Shown one piece after another: positions 1 through 11,069 of a stretch of 64,000 nucleotides of DNA. The stretch is from Riptortus pedestris. Its lineage: Eukaryota; Arthropoda; Insecta; Hemiptera; Alydidae. The stretch spans positions 4,326,001-4,390,000 of the forward strand of contig CM032228.1 of NCBI GenBank assembly GCA_019009955.1. The letters run 5' to 3'. A program made the position numbers and the translations under genes. Each line of letters starts with the position of its first letter. Position 1 is the stretch's first letter. Under the pieces are notes generated by a model, which worked only from the letters and a program-made list of their open reading frames with translations, did not search any database and was not told the DNA's origin.

Positions 1-1026
1 GATAATACACATTATAATAAATATTTGGTTTATCAAACTAGACCGAAACCACTTTCCAAAAGATATACATTTTACACTGCACAAATACCATTAGCGAACA
101 CGGACATATACACTTACCAGTTACTACCATATCCTCCTTGGCGTATTCAAAATTTTACAATAGACACATCTTTAGGCAAGTTCAAAAAATCCAACTCAAC
201 CTCACAACACATGTACAGTGCTTATTTTAGGTCAATATTGGGTGACAAAGCTTATAGTGTCTTTGTTTATACTGATGGCTCTAAGACAGCAAGTGGTACA
301 GGTTCTGCTGCCATAGTTGGCTCCAATAATTACCAGCTAAAATTGATGCCTGTATCTAGCTCCTATACAGCTGAGCTTCAGGCCATCCTATTAGCCTTGT
401 CAAGAGTCCAATGCTGCCAAAATGAAATAGTACTGAGCACAGATTCATTAAGCTCACTACTTACTCGTACACTTAACTACATTTACTCGATAAATCCTTT
501 GAATATCAAAATTTTTGAACAATTTCACCGACTAAACTCTAGTAACATACACATTAGTCTTTTATGGTTACCCGGACATACAAACATCAAGGAAAGTACA
601 GACATCGACAGATTAGCCAAGTGTACTGTAGAAAAACCAGACATTGACATAAACTGTACAGACCACCAAGACGTACTAGCCGAATGCATTAAGGCACTAC
701 AACAGCAGTGGCAGCAATCTTGGGATAACACAAACGACAATAAACTAAGACAAATAAAACAAACGGTTAAGGAATGACCATCAAGTAACAGGAGCACAGG
801 AAGAGAGGAAGTTGTGCTGGCCCGACTTCGCATTGGCCATTCCTTGCTGACCCACGGACACTTAATGACAAACAAGGACACCCCGACTTGTAGACATTGC
901 AACGAAACTTTAACTATACATCACATATTGACTGACTGTCGACCAAGAGACAATTTAGGCATTCCACATGACTTACAGGAACTTTTGACCGATAACAGTG
1001 ATTACATAGACTCACTCAGTCATTAA
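1..1026 (+). pseudogene. LINE ORF2 C-terminus: RNase H plus CCHC knuckle
   Basis: 3' part of a non-LTR retrotransposon polyprotein. The frame is open to the window edge, so the 5' end lies outside. The RNase H domain shows its four acidic residues, numbered from codon 25: D84 in VYTDGSK, E117 in SSYTAELQA, D140 in VLSTDS, D195 in STDIDRLAK, with LLWLPGH before the last. A single in-frame TGA at 775-777 sits where a related copy near 13.5 kb has Trp (LDWTSSNR), so it looks like TGG to TGA. Beyond it the same frame continues through RLRIGHSLLTHGH and the knuckle CRHCNETLTIHHILTDC to a TAA at 1024-1026. RNase H points to the I/R1/Jockey/LOA-type clades. Probably inactive. Confidence 0.8.
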
Positions 1027-1474
1027 ACATCTAAAAAACACCAACATATATTACACACTATAATCTACACTTTCTACACACCACTCTTCACTTATTTCCT
1101 ATATTAGCAGGGTGTATAAACTTTAATATTATTTATTTTGTTTTTTATTTTATTTATTTTTTTTTGGTTATCCCTTTTCCTTATTTTTTTATTTATTTAA
1201 TTTTTCTCCCCCCCCCTTTCTATAGTTACATTTTCATTTATATATAATGTTCATTACCCTGATGTTTCCATATCGTACAATATCGTTTGCTTCATATACC
1301 CTTTTATGCTTCAAAAATCATTTGCCAAAGTTCACTCTTTTCCGTTTGTTGTTGTTGTTTGTCTTTTTTTTTGCTTTTCACTTTTTAATGACACTTTAAT
1401 AATGAGTAAATCGCCTGCGTTGCGGAACTCATTTAAATTATATAAATAAAAAAAAATAATATATGCGTGTGTGT
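1027..1474 (+). other. probable LINE 3' UTR and T-rich tract
   Basis: Non-coding stretch after the LINE stop codon with T-rich runs (about 1135-1200) and a C-run near 1207. No polyA tail or target duplication could be fixed, so the LINE 3' end is uncertain. Confidence 0.35.
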
Positions 1475-1484
1475 GTATATATAT

Positions 1485-1532
<48 letters not shown>
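1475..1532. repeat. (TA)n microsatellite with short GT lead
   Basis: Almost pure TA dinucleotides preceded by a short GT run. The Ile-Tyr frames across it are artefacts of the repeat. Confidence 0.95.
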
Positions 1533-1534
<2 letters not shown>

Positions 1535-1885
1535 TCACTTCAATTAAGGTAATTGACGGCAATACGCGCCAGATCTGAGTTTATCAGAGAAACACTTTGA
1601 ACTGGTAATTTTCTAAAGTAAAGGATACAATATATGGGGAAAATGTTTGATGTATTCATGTAGTGTGGAAATGGTAAGGAAAACGGGGACAATATTTATC
1701 AGAACGCCTCTATCAAGGTGACATCTCAATTAGAAAAAATACATGTCAAAGCACCGGCATTGTCCTGGGGGTGTTTCCTTTGACATGGACTCTCTTGGGA
1801 AAGGACACAGAGAAGGATCGGGAAGAGGAAATAATTTAAAGGTGCCGATATTATAACCAGCCAGCAATTATTGAATTATTATAGC

Positions 1886-2333
1886 GTCCGTCACGAAGGG
1901 GCTGCGTAAACTAAGCAGATTTACCACGATTGTCACCTACATACATTTAGCTCCAAACGATAAAGTTCAATTAGAACAGTTATTTACGCTTCAAAAAAAT
2001 TTTTTCGGAATATAACAGCTTATTGTTACTATGACATGAGTTGGAGGAGTTATATTTCTACATATATTCCTGTAAATAATGAAGGTAATGAAAAAAAAAT
2101 ACATAACAACGTTCATAGAACATTACACTTGCAATAAGATTGGAATTCACTTTTTCTATCAGTCGTATAATATCTGAGGTATTTCGAAATTTCCCCCCCC
2201 CTCTAAACCCCCCTCCCACAGGTCCTCATTTTCATCATCTAGTAGGTAGGATCTATGGACTTTTGAAGAATTTTTAGAAAATCGCGTCATGAGTGCGACC
2301 TCAATAGCTGATTTCCCTTAAGGGAAATCTGCT
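1886..2333 (-). mobile_element. HINE-like element, short internally deleted copy
   Basis: Both family ends are present. At 1886 the reverse-strand 3' tip (GTCCGTCACG, hairpin partner GGGGCTGCG, then AAACTAAGCAGATTT); at 2306-2333 the 5' palindrome TTTCCCTTAAGGGAAA followed by TCTGCT. In between are the C-run/CTAAACCCCCC block and the GGTAGGATC...CGCGTCATGAG block shared with other copies. There is no AT expansion. Flanks are A-rich with no visible duplication. Confidence 0.8.
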
Positions 2334-2386
2334 AAAAATACAAAGAATTAATATTCGAGATAAGAAAAATAGAAAATGTTAACCGT

Positions 2387-2584
2387 TTGGTCCAATACAA
2401 CAAAGATATCACGTATACACGAAGTGTTATTATAAGATTTGTTACAAAATTAAGAGATCTTGGTACAGCCTCGGACGTAGTTGTCCTTCAGTCTTTGCAC
2501 CTAAATTATAATGAGTTGCTCCACTTGACATTGGGAGGCTGCCATGATATTTCCTTACAAGTTGTTGAAGATGTACTGAAATAG
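2387..2584 (+). pseudogene. possible helix-turn-helix fragment of a transposon protein
   Basis: A 65-codon frame reading TRSVIIRFVTKLRDLGTASD. This resembles the TR..I.R.V.KF..TGSV pattern of the DUF4817-type helix-turn-helix found in many arthropod repeats, but only this stretch agrees. It lies between a HINE and the opposite-strand Jockey relic. It may be a spurious ORF. Confidence 0.25.
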
Positions 2585-2599
2585 GAGCAACCTCCAATT

Positions 2600-3672
2600 C
2601 CCTGTGGATTTGGCTGTTCCTAACAAACCAAGGAGCATTCGCCGCTATCCCAAGTACTTTGCTCTGGAAGGACTGGAATCTCTTTTTGTGCGTTGCTGAT
2701 GTCCAGCCAGACTGGGCATGCGGATGTTAATATAGGGAGTATGAGTGTTTTGTAAAGTAGTGTTGCGCAGGTCAGTTTGAGAGGTGTATTTTTATTTATT
2801 AAAGGGTATATTTGTGTAAGTCGTGTGTGTGCTTGTTCCAATTTAGCGTGGATATGATGCCGCCATGTAAGTCGTGTGTCAAAATGTACTCCAAAATAGC
2901 GGATGATCTGGTCCTTCGGTTTCCAAGGAATTGAGTGATGGCCTATTTTCAGTTCAGGAAGATCTTCATTCTTCCACTTCTTGAACCACCTTGAAACCTG
3001 GTCGGCTGCTGTTTGGAGATGGAGTACGGAAGTGTTTGGGGTATTGTCTTGAGTGAGGAGGAATGTAGCTAATAAAGAATTGTCCACCTGCGGGATGTCA
3101 CTGTAGTAGAGGATGTACAGCAAAGGGCTAAGTATAGATCCTTGAGGTACTCCAGCTCAGATATTCCGGTTCGTGCTGAGAGTGTTGTTAATTTTAAATT
3201 GGAATGTTCTTATTTGTAAGAAAGATGCAATAACACTATTGAGATATGCTGGAGTGTTTGTACTCCTAAGTTTATGCAGCAATCCTTCGTGCCACACAGA
3301 GACGAAGGCAATTGAAACATCTAGGAAGAGCCCCGTTGTATACTGCTTTTCCTCGAACCCTTTTGTAATGACTTCGGATACTCTTTGAAGTTGTTGGACG
3401 GCTTGAAAGCAAATTGATGGTGAGGGATGAAGTCCATGATATGCTTTTTTAAGTCTATCATTAACCAGGCGCTCTAGGAGCTTTCTCGTCGTGTTAAGAA
3501 GGCTTATGGGGCGGTAGCTTGCAAGGTTTCCTCGCGGTTTGTCTGCTTTATGGAAGAATATGACGTGAGCGTGTTTCCACTTCCCCGGAAAGTGCGCTCG
3601 TCTGAGGCAGGCGTTAAGATAAGAAAAAAACATGTACAGATCAACAATTATAGAATATCTTATTCGCATCAA
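2600..3672 (-). pseudogene. Jockey-clade LINE reverse transcriptase relic
   Basis: Reverse-strand RT domain in two in-frame pieces split by a TGA near 3155. The upstream piece has FPGKWKHAHVIFFHKADKPR, SYRPISLLNT, LLERLVNDRL and LFLDVSIAFVSVWHEGLLHKL, in which the usual Asp of AFDSVWH is Val. After the stop come AGVPQGSILSPLLYILYYSD, a gap where the YADD box should be, LQTAADQVSRWFKKW, IRYFGVHFDTRLTWRHHI and PILTSACPVW. The loss of YADD and the stop make it inactive. Both the endonuclease and the 3' end are missing. Confidence 0.85.
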
Positions 3673-3837
3673 GATTAGTTAAAGCACATTTGTGTCACCC
3701 AACACATAATAACTGAGATTTGGATTCCTCGCCCTCTCACGAACTATACATTTAAACAATAGGAAAGTTCTATAAATCCCCACCTCTTCCTTATGATTTT
3801 TAATTTTTTTAAATTTAACTTCAATTGTTTGATTGTA

Positions 3838-4061
3838 CAGGGTCTTTCAAAAAGAATGAACCGATTTCATTAAGCCATATCTAATTATCAGGCAGTAATA
3901 CTAGATTGCAATAAAGTCACATGTATTTAACTGGTGTTGAAGTTTTATGGTGTCATAATCATGTTCCATTTCCAGCAACGCTTGTATGATGTCTTCTTGT
4001 ATTATTGTCTGTTAATAAGATACAGCTTAATGAAATAGGTTCATTCATTTAAAAAGACCCG
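3838..4061. mobile_element. 224-bp mariner/IS630-type MITE
   Basis: Imperfect terminal inverted repeats of about 39 bp: left begins CAGGGTCTTTCAAAAAGAAT, right reads AATGAAATAGGTTCATTC then AAAAAGACCCG. The element is flanked by TA on both sides (3836-3837 and 4062-4063), the Tc1/mariner target duplication. No coding content. Confidence 0.75.
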
Positions 4062-4063
4062 TA

Positions 4064-5060
4064 TATTAGTATTGAAGGCCGCGGTAATGGTAACAAAATG
4101 GGGCGGAAAGGCTAAAAGACTATTTGATATAATACGACCATCTTGAGAACACATTAAAGAATATATATATTTCACTAATAATATAGATAAACCATTTACA
4201 GACGGCATGTTTTACAATAGTTTTGACTACTATTTACTTAAAGTATCTTAGTAGCTTTGATTTTGATACTATTCAGGTTTGGGTCCCGTGAAATGTTTGA
4301 AAAATTCTTAATTTTCAGAATCGCCTCCATGGATATATAAAGATTTTCTTCATTGTCCTGTTTAAAGTATTAAAGTCTATCTGTTTAAGAGATGAAGCAG
4401 CGCCATTATAAATGAAATAAAACACGTTGAGTAAATGAGCTATATTTTTCTATTGTGGAGTCCGTATGAAGATAAATGCGGAGAAAGCAGATGTTGCTGA
4501 ATGGCGACACACAATATGGCGAGCCTTAATTCAGAGAGTCCTTTCAGCTAATGCTCATAATGCTATTAAGAAGCAGAGCATAGCGGTGGAGTATAGTGGT
4601 GGAGTATAGTGGTGGAGTATAGTGGTTGACAGATAGTATTGTGGGCTAATGCTCAGGTAGAGAGGACCTTGCTTCTAGATTAACACCATATGCCTTCCAT
4701 TTTTTGCTCAGGTTAAGGGGATGGAATAAGCCCTTCTGTCCGGCTTTTACAGCATTTATCACGGCTTTGTTGGGAGCTAAGCAACAGTTGGTCTCGAGAG
4801 TGGCTAAAAGCTTCTTAGCCCAAGAATGGTCTGTTTTGTGGCAAAGCGCTGGGGAGATATTGCGTTAAGTTTATCGCCATCAAAGCGGCACTTCTCCTTT
4901 ACATACATCAGTTGATTTTCCTTCCAGAACAGTCCGTCCGTGATAAACCCACCCTACTGGAGCAGAGTGCCGCTTAGGGCCGAAGGAGGAACGATTATTT
5001 AGATAGCCTTCCAAGCATTATACAGCGGGTACCAGGGTGGCCTGCCTTACAACCAGAAAA
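4064..5060. other. no recognised gene; small tandem repeat at 4584-4625
   Basis: No homology recognised. Three copies of a 13-bp unit (GGTGGAGTATAGT) lie at about 4584-4625. The rest looks like unique intergenic DNA. Confidence 0.5.
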
Positions 5061-5795
5061 GCCCCTACGCAGGGGCTGCGTAAACTAAGCAGATTTCCCG
5101 CGTGAAGTTTAATAATAGAGAAATATACATACCGGTAACGCTATACCACCGTGGATATTAAGTGAATAAATACAAACGATAATAAGAAACCCCCCAACGG
5201 GAAGCGTCTGAAATGTATACAAACGATTTTGCCAACAGGAAAGAACAACAATTACTAAAATATATCTGAATATAACAAATTAATTTTATTGAAAACAATT
5301 TACTAAAGCTAGTGCAGTAATTTTTAATGAACCAGAATCAGTTTTATTTTAATCACTCAAATTTTAGTAATCCAAGAACAAAAGAAGGGGGGGGGAGTCA
5401 ACAGAACGTATTTGCGAATACGGTAGGTCACAAAGTAAAAGTTCAATGAAAACAATATTTGGTATTTAACCTTGTAATGAACTGGTCCATAATACAATAG
5501 CTCATTATTAATATGACATGAGTAGAAGTGAGGGTTCGCTGAAGGCTCAAAACTGAAAAATGCAAATATCTCGATTATTATCTAAGATAGAGAATGAATG
5601 TATATAGCAATATTTATAGTACATTTAATTTGCAATAAGATTGATTCTATACAATTTTTCGATCCGACGTACATCAACGGAGATATTTTGAATTTTCTGA
5701 AATCCCCCTCGAAACCCCCCCCCCTCCCACTGGTCAGATTTTAGCCATTAACGAACTTGATCTTTCTTTTTACATAAAACTCTTGGAATGAAGTG
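5061..5795 (-). mobile_element. HINE-like element, long subfamily, 5'-truncated
   Basis: Starts at the 3' tip (CCCCTACGCAGGGGCTGCG, TAAACTAAGCAGATTTCCC) and carries the long-subfamily block (A-rich, then AGAAGGGGGGGGG, then CAACAGAACGTATTTGC) also seen near 42.3 kb and 61.4 kb. It reaches CGATCCGACGTA and the C-run but breaks off after the ACATAAAAC block, so the AT tract and 5' palindrome are missing. Confidence 0.75.
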
Positions 5796-6050
5796 GTTCA
5801 TGGTGGCTTATTATTAATATGACACGAGTAGAAGCAGACAAGAGTAGAATATTAATAATAGAGAATTACTCGCGTTATACATTAGCCAAGAAAAAGTGTT
5901 TATAAGAACAATTATAAAGCATCAATAGTTTACCAAGACTGCTTCAATAACATTTTTCGATATTAATGACAATAACGAAGATATGAATTTTCGAAGGGAT
6001 TAAAATGAAAATGAATTTTCGGGGGGGGGGGGGTGAGTGAGTATCGGCAC
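5796..6050 (-). repeat. diverged HINE-like debris with a G-run
   Basis: Repeats short phrases of the neighbouring element (ATTAATATGACACGAGTAGAA; AATTTTCGG then a G-run of about 12 at 6018). Too diverged for firm boundaries. Confidence 0.35.
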
Positions 6051-6129
6051 ACCCCAAGTACAGGGTTGGTGTCACAGAAAAATATATATGGTAATGCTAG
6101 AGGCACTATGGTTCGCATTTAGACTGTTT

Positions 6130-6285
6130 AGGTTAGCCTTGAGTTTTAACTTACATCAACTCATATAATATAATGTTCAGTCCCAGCCTGGCTAGAAAAG
6201 AGTGGGAACCTGTAGATAACTCCACCCAATTGCCCATAGCAGCACAAAGTGGGCGCTAATAATAACATACGGACTGTTTAGTTTT
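6130..6285 (+). repeat. SINE copy, family 1, decayed head
   Basis: Contains the family-1 SINE body: GGTTAGCC in the head, then CCTGGCTAGAAAAG, AACCTGTAGATAAC, and a tail ending CATACGGACTG. The promoter region is too decayed to show box B. Confidence 0.55.
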
Positions 6286-6309
6286 CAAATATCAATTATT
6301 TAATTGTAC

Positions 6310-6442
6310 TTTTTCTATTGGATTCCCACCTGGGCAATACGAATTTATTTAGTGACGAACTGATTAAATAAAATCCTTAGTCCCACCTTGGCTAGAAATG
6401 GGTGGTAACCTGTAGATAACCCGTCCCAATTAGGTTAGTAGC
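6310..6442 (+). repeat. SINE family 1, left part, split by a hAT element
   Basis: Reads ATTCCCACCTGGGCAATA, TTTATTTAGTGACGAACTG, then CTAGAAATGGGTGGTAACC and TGTAGATAACCCGTCCCAAT. It is interrupted at 6442 by the hAT derivative and resumes at 7581 with ATAGTAGCATAAAATG, so SINE insertion came before the hAT. Confidence 0.7.
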
Positions 6443-7580
6443 CAGAGTTGGGCAAAATTGTAATTACAAGTTACAAGTTATAACTACATTAGTTGAAATA
6501 TAGTTACAATTACAACTACTAATGTAATTAGTTATTGATAATGAGCAACTACATTTTTCAACTGAAGTAATTGTAATTTCGATTTCACAACTACAGTTAG
6601 GAGTTGAGAAAATCAGTAGTTCCAAAAACAAGTACAGTTAGTAATTGTAACTACAGTTACTTGGGTAGTTACTTTAAAAAACTGTGTGAAATACTGACTG
6701 AAATATTTGAGGCTGTTAAGAAATAACCACATCCAATGTCTTTATATTCAAAAGTTTATTATATTACATATATTACATTTTTATAATAACAGAAAATAAT
6801 TTTAATGCAAATAAATGAAAACTAAGGAAAATAATATGCAAATTCCTTTTTATATTTTCCCGAGTCGAATGAAATTAAATAATACTTTTAAACTTTAAAA
6901 TTTAAACAAATTAGCCATTAAAATTACTCTTAACTCAGAATTTTTGTCAGACAGGCTATTTGATTTTGGGGCGTTTGCCATCGAGGCAAAAGAAAATAAT
7001 CGCTCTACTGCTCTGCTCCAAAAAATAAGGAGTTCTCGTCCTCACTATCACTTTCACTGCCACTCATTGTAATTTGTTTCAAAACTCTTTTGGTTGCCGA
7101 GAACTGCTGACGGATATAGAAGACAGACTAGAGTGGCCTGCACCAGGACAAGAGGTGATCCCCGCAACAAGAGAGTGTGCTGATAGGAGCGGCCACGTTC
7201 AGTTATTCTCACATATTCTCTGCATCAATTGAACTTGACTTGTCTCAGATGATCCATTCATCATAACCACGAGAGTAAATATTTATATATCGAAATATAT
7301 TCGCTCTTTGGAACGTAAAAAACAGCTGATCTATAGCTGATCTAGTTGTAACTATTACCCAATAGCTACAGTTACAATTACAACTACTATTTTTAATTAT
7401 TCTTATAACTACATTTTATTTCAATTAGTATTTGGATTTATGAATACCAACTACAATTACTGTAATTGTGAAACCAAGAAAATGCAACTACAGTTACCAA
7501 CTACATTTTTGTAAGTGTAGTTGCAATTACATAACTAGTAGTTATTAGTTGAAAAAGTAGTTAATTACTGCCCAACTCTG
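6443..7580 (-). mobile_element. hAT transposon internal-deletion derivative
   Basis: Terminal repeats CAGAGTTGGGC and GCCCAACTCTG, with long subterminal regions rich in related GTAATTACA/AACTACATT words. An 8-bp target duplication is visible with one mismatch: TTAGTAGC at 6435-6442 and ATAGTAGC at 7581-7588, as expected for hAT. Inside, on the reverse strand, is the C-terminal dimerisation motif of a hAT transposase fused to a short acidic N-terminal-like peptide; the catalytic core is gone. Non-autonomous. Confidence 0.85.
6895..7067 (-). pseudogene. hAT transposase remnant (acidic start plus hATC tail)
   Basis: From 7067 down, a frame starts MSGSESDSEDENS and stops after 20 codons. In another frame from about 7012 comes AVERLFSFASM, NAPKSNSLSDK, then ELRVILMANLF to a TAA at 6895-6897. 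The second part is the hAT C-terminal dimerisation domain, whose hallmark is the ERLFS motif. The juxtaposition suggests that a large internal deletion joined the two ends of the gene. Confidence 0.75.
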
Positions 7581-7640
7581 ATAGTAGCATAAAATGAACG
7601 ATAATAAATAACATAAGGACTGTTTAGTTCTTTTTTATCA
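7581..7640 (+). repeat. SINE family 1, right part after the hAT insertion
   Basis: Continues the SINE tail (TAGCATAAAATGAACG, AATAACATAAGGACTG) cut at 6442, confirming a nested insertion. Confidence 0.6.
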
Positions 7641-7689
7641 ATTATTTAATCAAGTAATTTTTGCATTTGTTTCCATAGAGGTAAGACGA

Positions 7690-7915
7690 CTGTCAAGGGG
7701 CTCAGGTTAGCCATGTGAGTGAACTTACATGGTAACCCTAAAGTTACGAGTTCGATTCTCACCATAAAAATAAGAATTTATTTAGTGAAGAACTCAATAA
7801 ATAAAATCCTTAGTCCCGCCCTGGCTAGAAAAGGGTGGTAACCTGTAGATAACGCGTTCCAATCAGCCTTAGTATCACAAAGTGGGTGGGTGCTAATATA
7901 TAACATATGGACTGA
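7690..7915 (+). repeat. tRNA-derived SINE, family 1, with clear box B
   Basis: Head GGCTCAGGTTAGCCATGTGA resembles a tRNA box A region, and ACGAGTTCGATTCTCACC is a good RNA polymerase III box B. The body follows: AATTTATTTAGTGA, CCTTAGTCCCGCCCTGGC, TAGAAAAGGGTGGTAACC, TGTAGATAAC. The same order occurs in reverse near 16.9, 17.6 and 22.4 kb. Confidence 0.75.
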
Positions 7916-7936
7916 TTAGATGATAAGAGATCAAAT

Positions 7937-8187
7937 GAGGCGTTTGGTTTCAAAACCAGGTACATCCATTTTCAAAAATTTTTCAGGACTGATCAAAATA
8001 GATTTTTTTAAATAGTCAGTTTAACACATTTTTTTCATTATCTGCCGGTATTGATTTTGGAAGGATCTAGATGTTTCTGGAACAAACGCGTCCAATACAT
8101 CATTTCTGGCATTAAAAACTTATGAAAAATTTAAAAAAAATGTTTTTGAAAAAAACGGATGTACCTGGTTTTGAAACCAAACGCCTC
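7937..8187. mobile_element. 251-bp MITE with 31-bp perfect TIRs and AAAT duplication
   Basis: The two ends are perfect inverted copies of about 31 bp beginning GAGGCGTTTGGTTTCAAAAC and continuing CAGGTACATCC. Both flanks carry AAAT (7933-7936 and 8188-8191), a 4-bp target duplication. The interior is AT-rich with no coding. The 4-bp duplication does not fit hAT, mariner or piggyBac, and I cannot name the superfamily. Confidence 0.85.
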
Positions 8188-8191
8188 AAAT

Positions 8192-8749
8192 ATTAAATGG
8201 TCATTTTCTATTATTTCTTGTCATGATATTGTGGCAGATTCCCATTGAGGAAAATCAGTTATTTATATTGTCGTTTGTAGAACAATTTATTCTGATTTAG
8301 TTTGAAAATGGTTGCCTTTCTCATTGGTTAACTAAATTTGTGAACTTCTCTCTTCTACTGAATTATAAATAAGGCATTACTTCCCTAATTTCTTTTCCAC
8401 GAGTAATTAAAATAAAAGTAGAGCAGCCCGTATGAGAGAGGAAAAGCGGGGCGAAACACAGAAGGAGAGCGGATTCAAACAATTGTTTCCAATTGTCTGT
8501 CCTGTTCTTCCGTAATTTTCCAAACTAGTGGAAAAAAAATTGCGGGCATCCTTAAACGGATAATGGAAACTGCGGAAATTCTATTGGGGCCTAAATTGAT
8601 CGATTTCCGTTCCATTTCCAAAGTGGTATCGAGTAGGCCTGCGAGTTGTAGGACGACCCTCACCACATCCTTGTGATTTCTCCACAGACTCAATGTAATC
8701 CTGGGGCTATTAGATCTGAAGGTACCGCTACCTGAGAGAGAGTCGGGCA
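8192..8749. other. no recognised gene
   Basis: Nothing recognisable. A 72-codon reverse frame (8475-8693) has no familiar motif and is probably chance. Confidence 0.4.
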
Positions 8750-8910
8750 GTTTATATTTTTTTCCGTCCGTTTCTTATGACGGCCATCAGAGGCTTACTG
8801 GCTCTGTAATCCATCACGCCCACTAGCTGTTCCTGGGGAATCGTACCCGCAACCCTGCAAGTGGGGCGATGCTCCTAATTCGCCACTGGCTGCTAATAGG
8901 GGCGACTACC
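8750..8910 (-). repeat. second tRNA-like SINE (or degenerate tRNA-derived repeat)
   Basis: On the reverse strand AGTGGCGAATTAGGAGCA resembles a tRNA D-arm/box A, and about 30 nt later GCGGGTACGATTCCCC resembles box B. The downstream body (GATGGATTACAGAGCC, CTCTGATGGCCGTCAT) is unrelated to SINE family 1. No second copy was seen in this window, so the SINE call rests on promoter-like boxes alone. Confidence 0.4.
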
Positions 8911-9355
8911 TCGTCAGCTGATGGCTACAAATGAGACACGAAACCTTAGGCCGGCACGCGCTGTCCGCCCTTATCAGCTGCTGATAACGCTATCAGTAAC
9001 AGCTGGTCTTACTAGACCGTACTTCAGGGGCTGTAAGTTGATGGCAACTGAATGACAGTCATTTGCGTTATGGAGATGAGCAGACAAAACCCAGATAGAT
9101 AACGATACCGAATGGATATATAAATACATAGTTGAATACTTCACCCCCATGATTAGGGATTGCCGCCATCTTGTTCTGCAGGCAGGACAGCATAATTAAA
9201 ATCTAGCCATATGAATTTGTAATGGGCATTACAGTAATTGCCTGCCATACACATAGCATGGCTCAGCACAGAATCGATATGATTCAACAGAATACTCAAC
9301 ATATTTTGTAGCTGTTTCTATTATGCCCACTTCATTTCGGTTCTTTTTTTCTGTT

Positions 9356-9444
9356 AGCAGCCTTAAGGGGAAGCCAGCTATTGTGGTCGTACTCATGAGG
9401 CGATTTCTTCAATTGTCCGTCGATCCTACCAAGGAGATGACGAA

Positions 9445-9497
<53 letters not shown>

Positions 9498-10030
9498 CAT
9501 GTGTGTGTGTGGGTGTGTGTGTGTGTGTATGTATATGTCTGTTAACGCTCTAGCGGTCGTAATTTTTGTTTGATCGTTACCAAACACGATATTTAATCGT
9601 TTTATGCAGAAAGAGAGATCAAGTTCGTTAATGACTGAAATCGGACCAGTGGGAGGGAGGATTTTCGAAAATTCAAAATATCCACGTTACTGTACGTCGG
9701 TTCTAAAACTTGTATAGAACCAATCTTATTGCAAATTAAATTTAATGTAAATATTGTTAGATGCATTCATTCTCTATCTTGAATATTAACCGAGATATTT
9801 GCATTTGTATTAAGTGTCTGCGGATAACAGACGAGATGAGATCGGCTGATTTAGGGTTCTATTAGTAGATTTCCGCCGAAAGATAGTTCGGCCGTTTCCG
9901 TTACTGTTCGGCTCTCGTGAAAGTGCTTTAGAGACTCGTTACTACTATAGTTACTAGTATGGAGATTTCTCTATTGTAAAACTTCACTTGGGAAATCTTC
10001 TTAGTTTACGCAGCCCCTGCTTGACGGACT
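9356..10030 (+). mobile_element. HINE-like element, short subfamily, near full length
   Basis: 5' end AGCAGCCTTAAGGGGAAGCC (decayed palindrome), GTCGTACTCATGAGGCG, an AT/TG microsatellite, GTTAACGCTCTAGCGGTCG, AGATCAAGTTCGTTAATG, GAGATATTTGCATTTG, TTCGGCCGTTTCCGTTACTG, then GGGAAATCTTCTTAGTTTAC, the 3' hairpin and GACGGACT. The host continues with TTTATAATT. The layout is complete in one copy. Confidence 0.85.
9436..9532. repeat. AT microsatellite with (GT)n inside a HINE
   Basis: Interrupted TA repeat followed by TG repeat, at the standard mid-element position. Confidence 0.95.
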
Positions 10031-11069
10031 TTATAATTCCACGAATGATTTTTATAGTGTTGAGAAACGATACACAGCAGATAATTACTGAAAAATCCAC
10101 TAGGAACAGTAAACATTTCAACCAACTGAGCTCATTTGTGTTTAACCAAACAGGCCCATTCTACAGATGACAGCACTATCGGATTCCCTTTGATGAAATC
10201 AGATCAATTATAGTGTCAATTTATTATATGCCTTCAAATGACCACCGATCTATATAAAGGCTCGTGCAAGTGCGCTGCATTCAAATTAATAAATCAACAA
10301 AACTATATTATTATTCAAATAAATGTCGTTATTATTCATCAAGTGTAAAATGTTAATTATACAATCCTTTATTGCTCACTAATTGTTGTGAGCATAATGT
10401 GATCATGTAATTGTTCTTTTACACATATTTCCCCATATCGAATATAAATGGAGTTATTTAAAGATATGTTTTTCTGTATTAGTATTCCATATGTACATCC
10501 ATTTATATTATTATATAACTAAACATGTCTCTAAATAAAGCGGATGTTAATAAAACACAACACTAACTAACAATTCTATCTTCCAATGAAAATTTTATTG
10601 AAAAGTTATATTTCAGAGGACTTTCTCTAAAAACTAAATATGGAGCATGGATTGGGTTGACGTCATATGCCTGGGTGCCATTTTACATTCTTATTAGATC
10701 AACTCGTTATAAATTGGTCTTACCATTTCTGTTATTGGATGGCTTGTTTAACAAATTGTATAGTAATAATCTTATTGGCTATGTAATTTTCTATAAATAT
10801 TGTTTTAAACATGTTTTTATATATCTCGAATGTCAACAATAATTAATGCATTTTTGGTTTCTATTCATGAGTATACCAACTGCCATATTCATATTCACAA
10901 TAAGCTGACATATCATGAACTTTATTGTAGCAAGATTAACAGCGACATATATCCAAATATGCTCAATATGAAGTCATAAATTATTGTTATACTTTTAGAG
11001 AGCTCAATGTTTATGAGATCGATATAATACCTCAATAATTAGACGAATCATACGAATCTCAAGATAAAC
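10031..11069. other. no recognised gene
   Basis: AT-rich DNA between two HINE copies. Several short open frames, none with recognisable motifs. Confidence 0.45.

Noticed and set aside
1886..2333. HINE family as a simple TIR-type MITE
   Set aside because: The inverted tips are offset (terminal at one end, about 40 bp internal at the other), there is a 3' hairpin, and no target duplication is seen, all unlike cut-and-paste MITEs.
8475..8693. 72-codon reverse frame
   Set aside because: No motif, no repeat relation, ordinary length for chance in this composition.
9323..9553. Frame with a Tyr-Ile/Cys-Val repeat tail as a membrane peptide
   Set aside because: The tail is the AT/GT microsatellite of a HINE.
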